Assembly (NCBI RefSeq): GCF_038396755.1
Contig: NZ_CP149822.1
Location: forward strand, 3,971,001-4,035,000
Length of the DNA stretch: 64,000 bases
DNA from: Chitinophaga pollutisoli
GTDB lineage: Bacteria; Bacteroidota; Bacteroidia; Chitinophagales; Chitinophagaceae
Direction of reading: 5' to 3'
Shown: in pieces, positions 52,692 through 59,949 of the stretch
Layout of the letters: every line of letters begins with the position of its first letter
How positions within the stretch are numbered: the stretch's first letter is position 1
Program-made: the position numbers and the translations under genes
Notes under the pieces: model-generated
The model's input: the letters and a program-made list of their open reading frames with translations, nothing else
Database searches by the model: none
Told to the model about the DNA's origin: nothing

Positions 52692-53408
52692 GTGCCGGAG
52701 CGGTTGGTAAACGACTACGCGGGTGCCCTCGTGCAGTCGGAAGTCGACGAGCTGGAAAGGAAGCTCGTGGCATACGACGATAGCACCTCCTCCCAGATCG
52801 CCATCGTCCTTGTCAAAACCACCGGCGATTACGATGCCTTCGATTATGGTCTGAAACTCTTTCGCGAATGGGGCATCGGCGGCCCCAAAAGCAATGGCGT
52901 GCTCATCCTCGCCGCGATGGACGACCGCAAGATGCGGATCATCACCGGTTACGGCATGGAAGGATCCGTCCCTGATGCCGTGGCCTTCGGCATTGTCAAT
53001 AAAATTATCAAGCCCGCATTCCAGCAGGGGCATTATTACCAGGGGCTCGACGAAGCGGTAGACAAAATCTTCGCAGCCGCAGCCGGGGAATATAAAGGTG
53101 TGCCCCGCAGCAATTCCCGCGGCGAAGGCGGCGGAGGCGGACTCTTCGGGCTCATCATACTTATAATTATTCTCGTCGTGATCTTCGGCTCCCGTGGCGG
53201 AGGCGGTGGAGGCGGCGGCAGGGTGATCTCCCGGCGTGGCGACAGTGTCATTGGCGGTATTCTCGGCGGCATGATCGGCAGCAGTCTCGGTGGAGGCGGT
53301 AGCCGTGGCGGCGGTTGGGGCGGCGGAGGCGGTGGCTTCGGCGGAGGTGGCTTCGGCGGTTTCGGCGGAGGCTCCAGCGGAGGTGGCGGCGCCGGCGGCA
53401 GCTGGTAG
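52692..53408 (+). CDS. YgcG-like TPM protein with Gly-rich tail
   Basis: The open frame at 52692 (GTG) encodes 238 residues. The TPM domain reads VNDYAGALVQSEVDELERKLVAYDDSTSSQIAIVLVKTTGDYDAFDYGLKLFREWGIGGPKSNGVLILAAMDDRKMRI and GYGMEGSVPDAV; a membrane helix follows (LFGLIILIIILVVIFG) and then a long Gly/Ser-rich tail with SRGGG repeats, the usual YgcG plan. The true gene probably begins at 52588 or 52591: the frame upstream of 52692 codes for a signal peptide but lacks a start unless one A is added at 52603-52608. A 14-bp inverted repeat follows. Confidence 0.85.
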   Translation: MPERLVNDYAGALVQSEVDELERKLVAYDDSTSSQIAIVLVKTTGDYDAFDYGLKLFREWGIGGPKSNGVLILAAMDDRKMRIITGYGMEGSVPDAVAFGIVNKIIKPAFQQGHYYQGLDEAVDKIFAAAAGEYKGVPRSNSRGEGGGGGLFGLIILIIILVVIFGSRGGGGGGGGRVISRRGDSVIGGILGGMIGSSLGGGGSRGGGWGGGGGGFGGGGFGGFGGGSSGGGGAGGSW

Positions 53409-53437
53409 CCACACAAACCTGTAAGTGAGTCCTGCAG

Positions 53438-53499
53438 CGGATTTTCAGTCATCGTGGTGTGTAATTAATCGTTACATTCGTTACCTGACTGAAAATCCG
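53438..53499. terminator. 14-bp inverted repeat ahead of DUF1835 gene
   Basis: Arms 53438-53451 and 53486-53499 (CGGATTTTCAGTCA and its exact complement) enclose 34 nt with further GGT/ACC and GTAA/TTAC pairing. T5 follows and the DUF1835 ATG begins 11 bp after the right arm. It may end the LemA operon, or regulate the next gene. Confidence 0.6.
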
Positions 53500-53509
53500 T
53501 TTTTATTTT

Positions 53510-54451
53510 ATGTTACTCCAAATCCTGAACGGCGACGCAACGCGGGAAATATTCGAAAAGAGCGGTCTGCCCGGCCAGCCGCTCGCCTGGCGCGAAATGC
53601 TCAGCGAAGGCATGACCCCTGCCGGCTGCGACATCGGCCGGTTTTTCGAAAAAAGGGCGGATCATCTGCAAACCGTCTACGGCATCAACCGCGAAACCTA
53701 CCTGGCGGATATCGCCCAAGCCCGCAAAATGCTCCAGCAGGCATCGCAATACGAGGAAATCGTGTTGTGGTTCGAATTTGACCTGTTCTGCCAGGTCAAC
53801 CTGGTTTTCCTTATCAATTATCTTTTGCGCCTCAATACACCCATGCCCCGCGTCAGCGTGGTGCAACCGGGCAGCCACCCCGACGTGCCGGATTTCAGGG
53901 GTATAGGCATGCTCCGGCCAGCCCAGCTGCCCGCCCTGTTCGAAAACCGCAGTTACCTGGAGGCGGCCGACTGGCAGCTGGCTTCCGCCGCCTGGGAAGC
54001 CTACACCAACAATAACCCCCTCGCCCTGGAAGCGCTCACCGGCAGGTCCGCTCCGAACCTCCCGTTTCTCGGCAGCGCGCTCCTTGCGCACCTGCAACGC
54101 CTGCCGTCGGCGGAAGACGGGCTGAACAGCATCGAGCGTTTTTTCCTGGAGCAGCTGGCGGAAGGTCCGTCGGTTGATCACCAGCTCTATGAAAGGCTTT
54201 GGAAGGAAAAGAAGGTTTATGGGTTCGGGGATTTCCAATTGGCGGCTGTTATCAGCCGGATGGCGGAGGCTGGGGTCATCATCCGCACCGGAGAAACCCT
54301 GGAAATAACGGAAACCGGCGGCCAGGTGTTGCGCGGGGAAATCGATTACCTGTCGCTGGCGGATTTCGCCAACGCCTGGTTGGGCGGGCTGCCGCTTCAT
54401 GATACCCCCTGGCGGTGGAGCACCATTGAAGGGAAAGTGGTGAAGATGTAA
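53510..54451 (+). CDS. DUF1835 domain-containing protein
   Basis: A 313-residue cytoplasmic protein with the DUF1835 opening: LQILNGDATREIFEKSGLPGQPLAWREMLSEG, then EEIVLWFEFDLFCQVNLVFLINYL. The C-terminal half (LNSIERFFLEQLAEGPSVDHQLYERLWKEKKVYGFGDFQLAAVISRM) looks like the DUF3658 or winged-helix-like part that often follows it. Function unknown. It starts right after the inverted repeat at 53438 and is followed by a CHRD lipoprotein gene. Confidence 0.85.
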   Translation: MLLQILNGDATREIFEKSGLPGQPLAWREMLSEGMTPAGCDIGRFFEKRADHLQTVYGINRETYLADIAQARKMLQQASQYEEIVLWFEFDLFCQVNLVFLINYLLRLNTPMPRVSVVQPGSHPDVPDFRGIGMLRPAQLPALFENRSYLEAADWQLASAAWEAYTNNNPLALEALTGRSAPNLPFLGSALLAHLQRLPSAEDGLNSIERFFLEQLAEGPSVDHQLYERLWKEKKVYGFGDFQLAAVISRMAEAGVIIRTGETLEITETGGQVLRGEIDYLSLADFANAWLGGLPLHDTPWRWSTIEGKVVKM

Positions 54452-54524
54452 AGCGAAATACGGCTGCGGAAAAGAAGCAGGCAACCCTTTGCAGGCGAGC
54501 GCCGTATTCTCCTGAAAAGCCGAT

Positions 54525-54992
54525 ATGAAAAACTTGCGTGCCTGGGCGTTAGGCCTGTTAATAGTGTGCTGCCTCCCGGCGGTTTCCTGCAAAAAGGATA
54601 AAGACGATAAACTGTATACCGCCAACAACGCTCCCATGAGCGGCGGACAGGAATTTCCCGCGGTTACCACCACCGCCACGGGGAATTTTGATGCCTCGTA
54701 TAACCGGGAATCCAAACAATTGACGATCACCGTGCGCTGGCAGGGCCTGAGCGGCAATGCCACCCTCGCGCATATCCACGGACCGGCCGCCAAAGGCGCA
54801 AATGCCGGTGTCCTGCAGAATTTTACGCCGATACTTCCGCTCACACAAAGCGGCACATTTTCAACGAGTTTCACGCTGAACGGTACCAACCAGCTGGAAG
54901 AAGACCTCCTGGCCGGTAAATGGTACGTGAACATTCACACCGCCAACCACCCCGGCGGCGAGATCCGCGGGCAGATCGAACTGACTTATTGA
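54525..54992 (+). CDS. CHRD domain lipoprotein
   Basis: A 155-residue exported lipoprotein: lipobox AVSC, then one CHRD domain (about 40-155) with MSGGQEFPAVTTTATGNFDASYN, LSGNATLAHIHGPAAKGANAGV and the ending WYVNIHTANHPGGEIRGQIEL. The AHIHGPA and NIHTANHPGGEIRGQ motifs are diagnostic. CHRD domains occur in chordin and in many bacterial surface proteins of unknown role; the conserved histidines suggest metal binding. Confidence 0.9.
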   Translation: MKNLRAWALGLLIVCCLPAVSCKKDKDDKLYTANNAPMSGGQEFPAVTTTATGNFDASYNRESKQLTITVRWQGLSGNATLAHIHGPAAKGANAGVLQNFTPILPLTQSGTFSTSFTLNGTNQLEEDLLAGKWYVNIHTANHPGGEIRGQIELTY

Positions 54993-55074
54993 GAATGAAA
55001 CCGGCTACAGTAGCGTACTGACTGAAGAAATAGCTTGCTTGCCGGGTGCAGGGATGAAAAACTTCCTGCCGCAC

Positions 55075-55100
55075 AAGTGAGTGACACAACGGCGGCCGGG
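55075..55100 (+). repeat. 26-bp dispersed intergenic repeat, copy 2
   Basis: AAGTGAGTGACACAACGG followed by CGGCCGGG. All 26 bases equal copy 3 at 59895, and the first 23 equal copy 1. It lies in the convergent gap between the CHRD gene and the dipeptidase terminator. Confidence 0.85.
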
Positions 55101-55198
55101 AAGCGGGAACATGACCGTCAAACTGCAACGATACTACTTCATATAGCCATTAAAAGACACACCGGTAACTCGAAAAACAGGAACAAACCCCAAAAACG

Positions 55199-55220
55199 AG
55201 GGCTGAATTGCTTCAGCCCT
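55199..55220 (-). terminator. terminator of the M19 dipeptidase operon
   Basis: Stem AGGGCTGAA/TTCAGCCCT (55199-55207 with 55212-55220), 4-nt loop; on the minus strand CGTTTTTG follows. It lies 19 bp past the dipeptidase stop. Confidence 0.8.
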
Positions 55221-55238
55221 TTTCTTTTGCAGCATTGG

Positions 55239-56315
55239 TTATTTCCAGGCGTCCAGCAAAAAGCGGATCCAGTTTTTGTACATGATGTTGTCGATGTCGT
55301 TGCTCTTGTACCCGCGCCTGCGGAGGATATCAGGCACTTTCTGGAGGCCCGCGATCGTGCCGAGGTCTCCGGGCGATTGCTCGGAGCCGAATGCGCCGTC
55401 GAGGTCGGAGCCGATGGCGGCATGATGCGAATTGCCGGCGAGCTGGCAGATATGATCGATGTGGTTGGCCACATGTTCCAGCGAAACGCCGGTGTTTTCT
55501 GGTGTACTCTTGCCGCGCTGCCAGCCCGGGATGAGCATCCAGGCGTCGAAGGCGGTACCGATCACAGCCCCGCGCTGGATCAGCAGCGAAAACTGCTCGT
55601 CGCTGAACTGGCGGTTGTGCGGCACCAGCGCGCGGCTGTTATGATGACTGGCCCAAACGGGACCGGTATAAATATCCATCGCTTCGGTAAAACTTTCGTC
55701 GCAAAGGTGCGTGGCATCGAGGATGAAGCCGAGGCGGTCCATTTCCTTGAGCAGCGCGCGGCCTTTGGTGCCTAGCCCGCCGGTAGAATCGGTGCCGTAA
55801 GCATATACGCCTGGGCCGTAATGCGCCGGTCCGATCGCGCGGAGCCCATAAGCCCAGGCTTTTTCGACGCAGGCCAGTTCGTAGAACGAATCGGCGCCCT
55901 CGAGGCTGAGGATGAAACCCACGGGGAGGGAACTGGTGTCTTCCGCGGTTTCCCAGAGTTTGAGGTGGGCGGAAAGTTGGTCGGCATTCGTGATTTGCGT
56001 CATTTCACCACGTGAGACCATGGCCTGGTACCAGGCGAGCTGTCCCTGCGTCTGCGCCCAGGCCTGTTCCTGCGAATGCCAGCCGGGCAGGGGATTATCG
56101 AGCCCCACGTACCGCGCGATCTGCGTGGCCACGCACAGGCCTACCCGGCCTTTGCGCATCTCGGGGAGCGAAACGGTGCCGCGTTCGCGGTCGGGTTTAT
56201 CGGTGAGGCCTTTCTCCCGGTCGCGGATAGCCTGAACGGAGGTGGTGAGGTCGCGGTTCCACTCCAGGGCGTTCATGCTCAGGTCCAGGTGCGCGTCAAA
56301 AATCACTGATTGCAT
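55239..56315 (-). CDS. M19 membrane-dipeptidase-type peptidase
   Basis: A 358-residue zinc dipeptidase of the renal dipeptidase family without signal peptide. VIFDAHLDLSMNALEW gives the first His-x-Asp; FILSLEGADS holds the bridging Glu; LDATHLCDESF and VWASHHNSRAL give the two later His; AIGSDLDGAFG is the final conserved Asp. Bacterial relatives cleave dipeptides with a D-residue at the C-terminus. It is the last gene of an operon with RidA and a D-threonine aldolase-like enzyme, which fits a role in freeing D-amino acids. Confidence 0.9.
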   Translation of the reverse strand: MQSVIFDAHLDLSMNALEWNRDLTTSVQAIRDREKGLTDKPDRERGTVSLPEMRKGRVGLCVATQIARYVGLDNPLPGWHSQEQAWAQTQGQLAWYQAMVSRGEMTQITNADQLSAHLKLWETAEDTSSLPVGFILSLEGADSFYELACVEKAWAYGLRAIGPAHYGPGVYAYGTDSTGGLGTKGRALLKEMDRLGFILDATHLCDESFTEAMDIYTGPVWASHHNSRALVPHNRQFSDEQFSLLIQRGAVIGTAFDAWMLIPGWQRGKSTPENTGVSLEHVANHIDHICQLAGNSHHAAIGSDLDGAFGSEQSPGDLGTIAGLQKVPDILRRRGYKSNDIDNIMYKNWIRFLLDAWK

Positions 56316-56339
56316 AGATATATCCAGATTGAAGTATTG

Positions 56340-57428
56340 TCAGAGTAGCCGTCCGCGGGCAATGGCCCAGGTGCCGGTATTGCTGCCGTTTTCGATGACG
56401 AGGGCTTCGTTGTATAACGCCACAGTGGGGCATACGTGCCAGGGTGTCCCATACAATACGTCGCCAACCTGCCATTTGTCCGCTTCCGGTGTTTTTACGA
56501 CGAGGTGCTCTTCGCTTTGGGAAATAACCTCGTACGTTTTGAGCGCGGGGAAGAAAACGCGCTTTGTGATGGGATTTTCGGCGGATACCGCTTTATGCCC
56601 CAGGTCCAGCGTGATGTGGCCTTCCTGCGGTTTGGAAATCACGCGGGTGAGGAGTTGCGCGGCCACCACAAAATGCTGGTCGGGGAGGCCGGTGCCGTAG
56701 CCTTCGTCCCACAGCAGGCAGGTGCCGGGGCTGAGGGTGACGTTGGCCCGGCGGGCGTGGATGGGGAAAGTGGGTGTTCCGCCGGCGATGATTTCAGGGG
56801 GATGGATTTGCGCGGCGAGCTGCTCCACCGCGGCGAAGGCTTCGTTGCACTCCCGGGTGCGCGATTCGATATCGGATGCACGGATGTGGCCGTCGTAAAC
56901 GTGCAGCCCGGCGGGTTCCACGTTGGGTAGCGACTGGAGTTCCCGCCAGAGCGGTGCGGCTTTTTCGGAAGTGATGCCGGTGCGCCGCATGCCGTCGTCT
57001 ATATCGATGTACAGGCGGGCTTTGGAGCCGTGCGGCGCGTGAAGGTCGTTCATGAGCCGGGCGGAGGCGGCGTTGTCGGTCAGCGAAGCGAAGCGGGACG
57101 CGGGATACTGCTGTTGAAGGTCTACGAAAGCCTGGGCCATGGGGGCGTTGAGCTGGTAGGCGAGCAGGATGTCGGGCGCACCGGTTTCTGCGAGCATGCG
57201 GGCTTCGGCGAGCGTTGCGCATTTGAATCGGCGGATACCCTGGTTGAGCTGCATCCTCACCACCGGCGCCATTTTATGGGTTTTGACATGGGGCATGAGC
57301 CTTTCGGGCCCGCCGGCCATGTCGATCATCAGGCGGATATTTTCGGAAATGTGTTCGGGAAACACGAGCAAGACCGGGGAAGGTAGTTCCGACGGGGAAA
57401 TAACAGGTTGTTGAGTGGCAGGTTGCAT
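56340..57428 (-). CDS. D-TA/DSD-type PLP enzyme (D-Thr aldolase or D-Ser dehydratase)
   Basis: A 362-residue fold-type III PLP enzyme. HVKTHK (47-52) holds the PLP lysine; RLYIDIDDGMRRTGI and AGGTPTFP line the barrel; the C-terminal DVLYGTPWHVCPTVALY has the His-x-Cys metal pair of eukaryote-type D-serine dehydratase and D-threonine aldolase. It would split D-threonine to glycine and acetaldehyde, or dehydrate D-serine; the sequence alone does not decide. Start 57428 is 7 bp behind the RidA stop; the 8-residue extension from 57452 overlaps RidA and is rejected. Dipeptidase follows after 24 bp. Confidence 0.85.
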   Translation of the reverse strand: MQPATQQPVISPSELPSPVLLVFPEHISENIRLMIDMAGGPERLMPHVKTHKMAPVVRMQLNQGIRRFKCATLAEARMLAETGAPDILLAYQLNAPMAQAFVDLQQQYPASRFASLTDNAASARLMNDLHAPHGSKARLYIDIDDGMRRTGITSEKAAPLWRELQSLPNVEPAGLHVYDGHIRASDIESRTRECNEAFAAVEQLAAQIHPPEIIAGGTPTFPIHARRANVTLSPGTCLLWDEGYGTGLPDQHFVVAAQLLTRVISKPQEGHITLDLGHKAVSAENPITKRVFFPALKTYEVISQSEEHLVVKTPEADKWQVGDVLYGTPWHVCPTVALYNEALVIENGSNTGTWAIARGRLL

Positions 57429-57435
57429 GTATGTT

Positions 57436-57900
57436 TTAATCTGATAATTCAAAAATAGCTTCGATCTCCACGGTGATGTTATCCGGGAGGGAGCCCATGC
57501 CTACGGCGCTTCTGACGCCGACGCCGTTTTCCTGGCCCCAGATTTTGACAAACAGTTCGCTGCATCCGTTGATGACGTGCGGATGGGTGCCGAATTCCGG
57601 GGTGGCGTTGACCATTCCCAGGATTTTGATGACTCTTTTGATCCGGTTGAGCGAACCGAGTTGCGCCACGAGGGTGGAGAGGATGGTGAGCCCTACCTGC
57701 TGGGCGGCGAGCTTGGCGCCGTCGGCGTTGACATCTTGCCCGGCTTTTCCGTGCAGGAGCGAACCGTCTGGCAGAACAGGCCCGTGGCCGGAGACGTAGA
57801 CGAATTTATCGACGATCATCAGGGGTTTGTACACTCCTTTAGGCGCGGGCGGCGGTGGCAGGACCAGGCCCAGTGCCGCAAAATTTTCGGCTACGTTCAT
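57436..57900 (-). CDS. RidA family enamine/imine deaminase
   Basis: A 154-residue YjgF/RidA-like protein: VDKFVYVSGHGPVLPDGSLLHGKAGQDVNADGAKLAAQQVGLTILSTLVAQLGSLNRIKRVIKILGMVNATPEF and a C-terminal VRSAVGMGSLPDNITVEIEAIFEL, in which the Arg of VRSAVG is the usual active-site residue. RidA hydrolyses reactive enamines such as 2-aminoacrylate, a product of PLP dehydratases. First gene of the operon with the D-amino-acid enzyme, a sensible pairing if that enzyme dehydrates D-serine. Confidence 0.9.
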   Translation of the reverse strand: MNVAENFAALGLVLPPPPAPKGVYKPLMIVDKFVYVSGHGPVLPDGSLLHGKAGQDVNADGAKLAAQQVGLTILSTLVAQLGSLNRIKRVIKILGMVNATPEFGTHPHVINGCSELFVKIWGQENGVGVRSAVGMGSLPDNITVEIEAIFELSD

Positions 57901-58078
57901 CAGGAAATTTGTTTAAAGTTAACCTAATATTTTTTGCATTTCAAAGTGGTTTAGTTGCAGTTTTTGCAACAATATTGGGCATTCCCTGAATATTATTTGC
58001 AGTGCTGGCAGTTTCGATGCATATCATCATGATAGCGAAAACAAATGGGCGGAGACAGCTACCGCTCTAGTTTACCCA

Positions 58079-58155
58079 GGGGATACGTCATGGATACTTC
58101 GGGGATACTCCGGGGATACTTCGGGGATACTCCGGGGATACTCCGGGGATACTCC
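58079..58155. repeat. 11-bp tandem array GGGGATACT(C/T)C
   Basis: Five consecutive units at 58101-58155 read GGGGATACTCC or GGGGATACTTC, each exactly 11 bp; two degenerate units (GGGGATACGTCA and TGGATACTTC, 12 and 10 bp) precede them from 58079. Confidence 0.9.
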
Positions 58156-58198
58156 GTGCATTCAGCAAGGGTAATGTATTCCGCCTATATGCTTTAAC

Positions 58199-58264
58199 CA
58201 TACAGTTAATATACAGTAACTATACAGTAACTATACGGTAACTATACAGTAACCATGCTGTAAA
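58199..58264. repeat. 11-bp tandem array TATACAGTAAC
   Basis: Six 11-bp units: CATACAGTTAA, TATACAGTAAC twice, TATACGGTAAC, TATACAGTAAC and CATGCTGTAAA. The outer units are the most degenerate. It begins 43 bp after the GGGGATACT array. Confidence 0.9.
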
Positions 58265-58465
58265 TCTTTTTCAGGACGAAACCCGATGTATGAAATTACC
58301 CGGTTTGAAGTATGGGGAGCATGATACAGATCATGACTTCAACTGTTTCTGATGGGTTCGTTTCGTTTTTTTTAAATTTTCAGGTATATAAAACCGGCGG
58401 CCTTTTTTCCCTTCACCTGCTCCATCCAACACTACACATATAAATCACCCAGCATGTTAACCCGT

Positions 58466-59788
58466 TTACAAAAACGCCTGCAGGGCGAGCACGCCGAGCA
58501 ACCCGCAGACCGATACGATGGTTTCCATGACGGACCAGGTGGCGAAAGTCTGTTTCAGGGTAAGATTGAAGTATTCCTTAAACAACCAGAAGCCGCCATC
58601 GTTCACGTGGCTGAACATGAGACTGCCCGCCCCGATGGAAAGTACCATCAGTTCGGGGTGAACCTGTTGCTGCTGGATGATGGGTAGGAGAATGCCGACG
58701 GTGGTAAGTCCCGCTACCGTGGCGGATCCTACGCAAACGCGTATGGCCGCTGCAATCAGCCAGCCCAGTACCAGCGGGGATAAGGCGAGCCCTTGCATGG
58801 ACTGGCCAATATAGGTGTTGATTCCACCGTCTTTGATCACCTGCATAAAAACGCCGCTGCCGGCGATGATGAGCATGATCGGGGCCACGTCTTTGAATGC
58901 AGTTTCGAGGGATTTCATGAGTGATTTCATGCCTGTTCCGCGGCGAAGCCCGAGGAAGTAGATGGCGGCCAGGAGCGAAAGCAGCATGGCGATATTAGGA
59001 TCTCCGATAATGGATACCGCCGGTCGCAGGGGGCTGCCAGGCGCCATGAAGGGATCGAGGGCCGTGGTGATGGTGAGGAGTATGAGGGGGAGCAGCGCGG
59101 TGAAGAGGCTGATGCCCAGTCCTGGCAGCTCATTGTCCGGCCGTTGCTGAATCTGTACGAGCCCTTGTTCGGGTGTAACTTCCATTTTCCGTAGTGTGCT
59201 GCCGAACAGGGGACCGGCGATGGCGATGGTGGGGATGGCGATGATAAGGCCGTATACGAGCGTCTTGCCCAGGTCTGCTCCCAGTTGCTGGCTGATGGCT
59301 GTGGGGGAGGGGTGCGGGGGTAAAAAGCCGTGGGCGGTGGATAATGCCGAAATCATTGGGATGCCGAGATACAGCAGGGGCAGTCTGGTGGAAAGGCCCG
59401 TGGCAAAGATCAGGGGTACCACGATCACGAAGCCGGCGGTGTAAAACATCGGGATGCCTACGAGCAACCCGGCCAGCGCCATGCCCCATTGAATCCTGGG
59501 GATGCCGAAAATCCGGATCATCGATGAAGTAATCCGTTGCGCGGCGCCGCTGTCGGCCACCAGCTTGCCCAGCATGGCGCCGAAGCCCAGGATGGTGACG
59601 AGCGACCCAAGGGTGGCGCCGATGCCGCCGGTAATGGATTTGCCGATGGCGGGGCCGTCGAGTCCGCAGGCCAGGGCCAGCAGGATGCTGACGATAATAA
59701 ATGAGATGAAGGTGTCGAGTTTCGCCCACATAATCAGGGCAATCAGCAGGAGTATGGAAAGAAGGACCAGTAACAAGGGTGATAGCAT
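58466..59788 (-). CDS. GntP family permease (gluconate/D-serine type)
   Basis: A 440-residue inner-membrane transporter with about 12-14 helices. Family features: IGKSITGGIGATLGSLVTILGFGAMLGKLVADSGAAQRI, WGMALAGLLVGIPMFYTAGFVIVVPLIFA, STAHGFLPPHPSPTAIS and VKDGGINTYIGQSMQGLALSPLVLGWLIAAAIRVCVGSATVAGLT. GntP members import gluconate or, as DsdX, D-serine. Its location upstream of the RidA/D-amino-acid operon favours a D-amino-acid substrate. The ATG at 59788 starts the first helix; the 18-residue extension to 59842 is not supported. Confidence 0.9.
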   Translation of the reverse strand: MLSPLLLVLLSILLLIALIMWAKLDTFISFIIVSILLALACGLDGPAIGKSITGGIGATLGSLVTILGFGAMLGKLVADSGAAQRITSSMIRIFGIPRIQWGMALAGLLVGIPMFYTAGFVIVVPLIFATGLSTRLPLLYLGIPMISALSTAHGFLPPHPSPTAISQQLGADLGKTLVYGLIIAIPTIAIAGPLFGSTLRKMEVTPEQGLVQIQQRPDNELPGLGISLFTALLPLILLTITTALDPFMAPGSPLRPAVSIIGDPNIAMLLSLLAAIYFLGLRRGTGMKSLMKSLETAFKDVAPIMLIIAGSGVFMQVIKDGGINTYIGQSMQGLALSPLVLGWLIAAAIRVCVGSATVAGLTTVGILLPIIQQQQVHPELMVLSIGAGSLMFSHVNDGGFWLFKEYFNLTLKQTFATWSVMETIVSVCGLLGVLALQAFL

Positions 59789-59842
59789 CGGGCTGTGGAA
59801 TTTTATGAGTTGAAGATAACAAAGCCCGGTAATAAATACCAT

Positions 59843-59876
59843 AAAAAAAGCAGCTCCCCGGATGGAGAGCTGCTGA
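59843..59876 (-). terminator. terminator of the M1 aminopeptidase gene
   Basis: Stem AGCAGCTC/GAGCTGCT (59849-59856 with 59867-59874), 10-nt loop; read on the minus strand it is followed by T7. It ends the transcript of the gene at 59950-62538. Confidence 0.75.
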
Positions 59877-59894
59877 AAAGGATATCGGAAGCGG

Positions 59895-59920
59895 AAGTGA
59901 GTGACACAACGGCGGCCGGG
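59895..59920 (+). repeat. 26-bp dispersed intergenic repeat, copy 3
   Basis: Identical over 26 bases to the copy at 55075. It lies between the M1 aminopeptidase stop and its terminator hairpin, upstream of GntP. Flanks differ from the other copies. Confidence 0.85.
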
Positions 59921-59949
59921 TCAGAGAACCGGGGCCGGCGCTATCATCA

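Larger units (their letters stand above)
57901..58465. other. 565-bp gap with two 11-bp tandem arrays
   Basis: Upstream of RidA and downstream of GntP. It holds a short dyad GTTGCA-N5-TGCAAC (57954-57970), two AATATT boxes (57971 and 57989), two tandem arrays (listed separately) and an AT-rich stretch to 58465. No gene and no consensus promoter were seen. Confidence 0.6.

Noticed and set aside
58079..58264. Possible CRISPR array
   Set aside because: Units are 11 bp and contiguous with no spacers, and no cas genes are present; these are simple tandem repeats.
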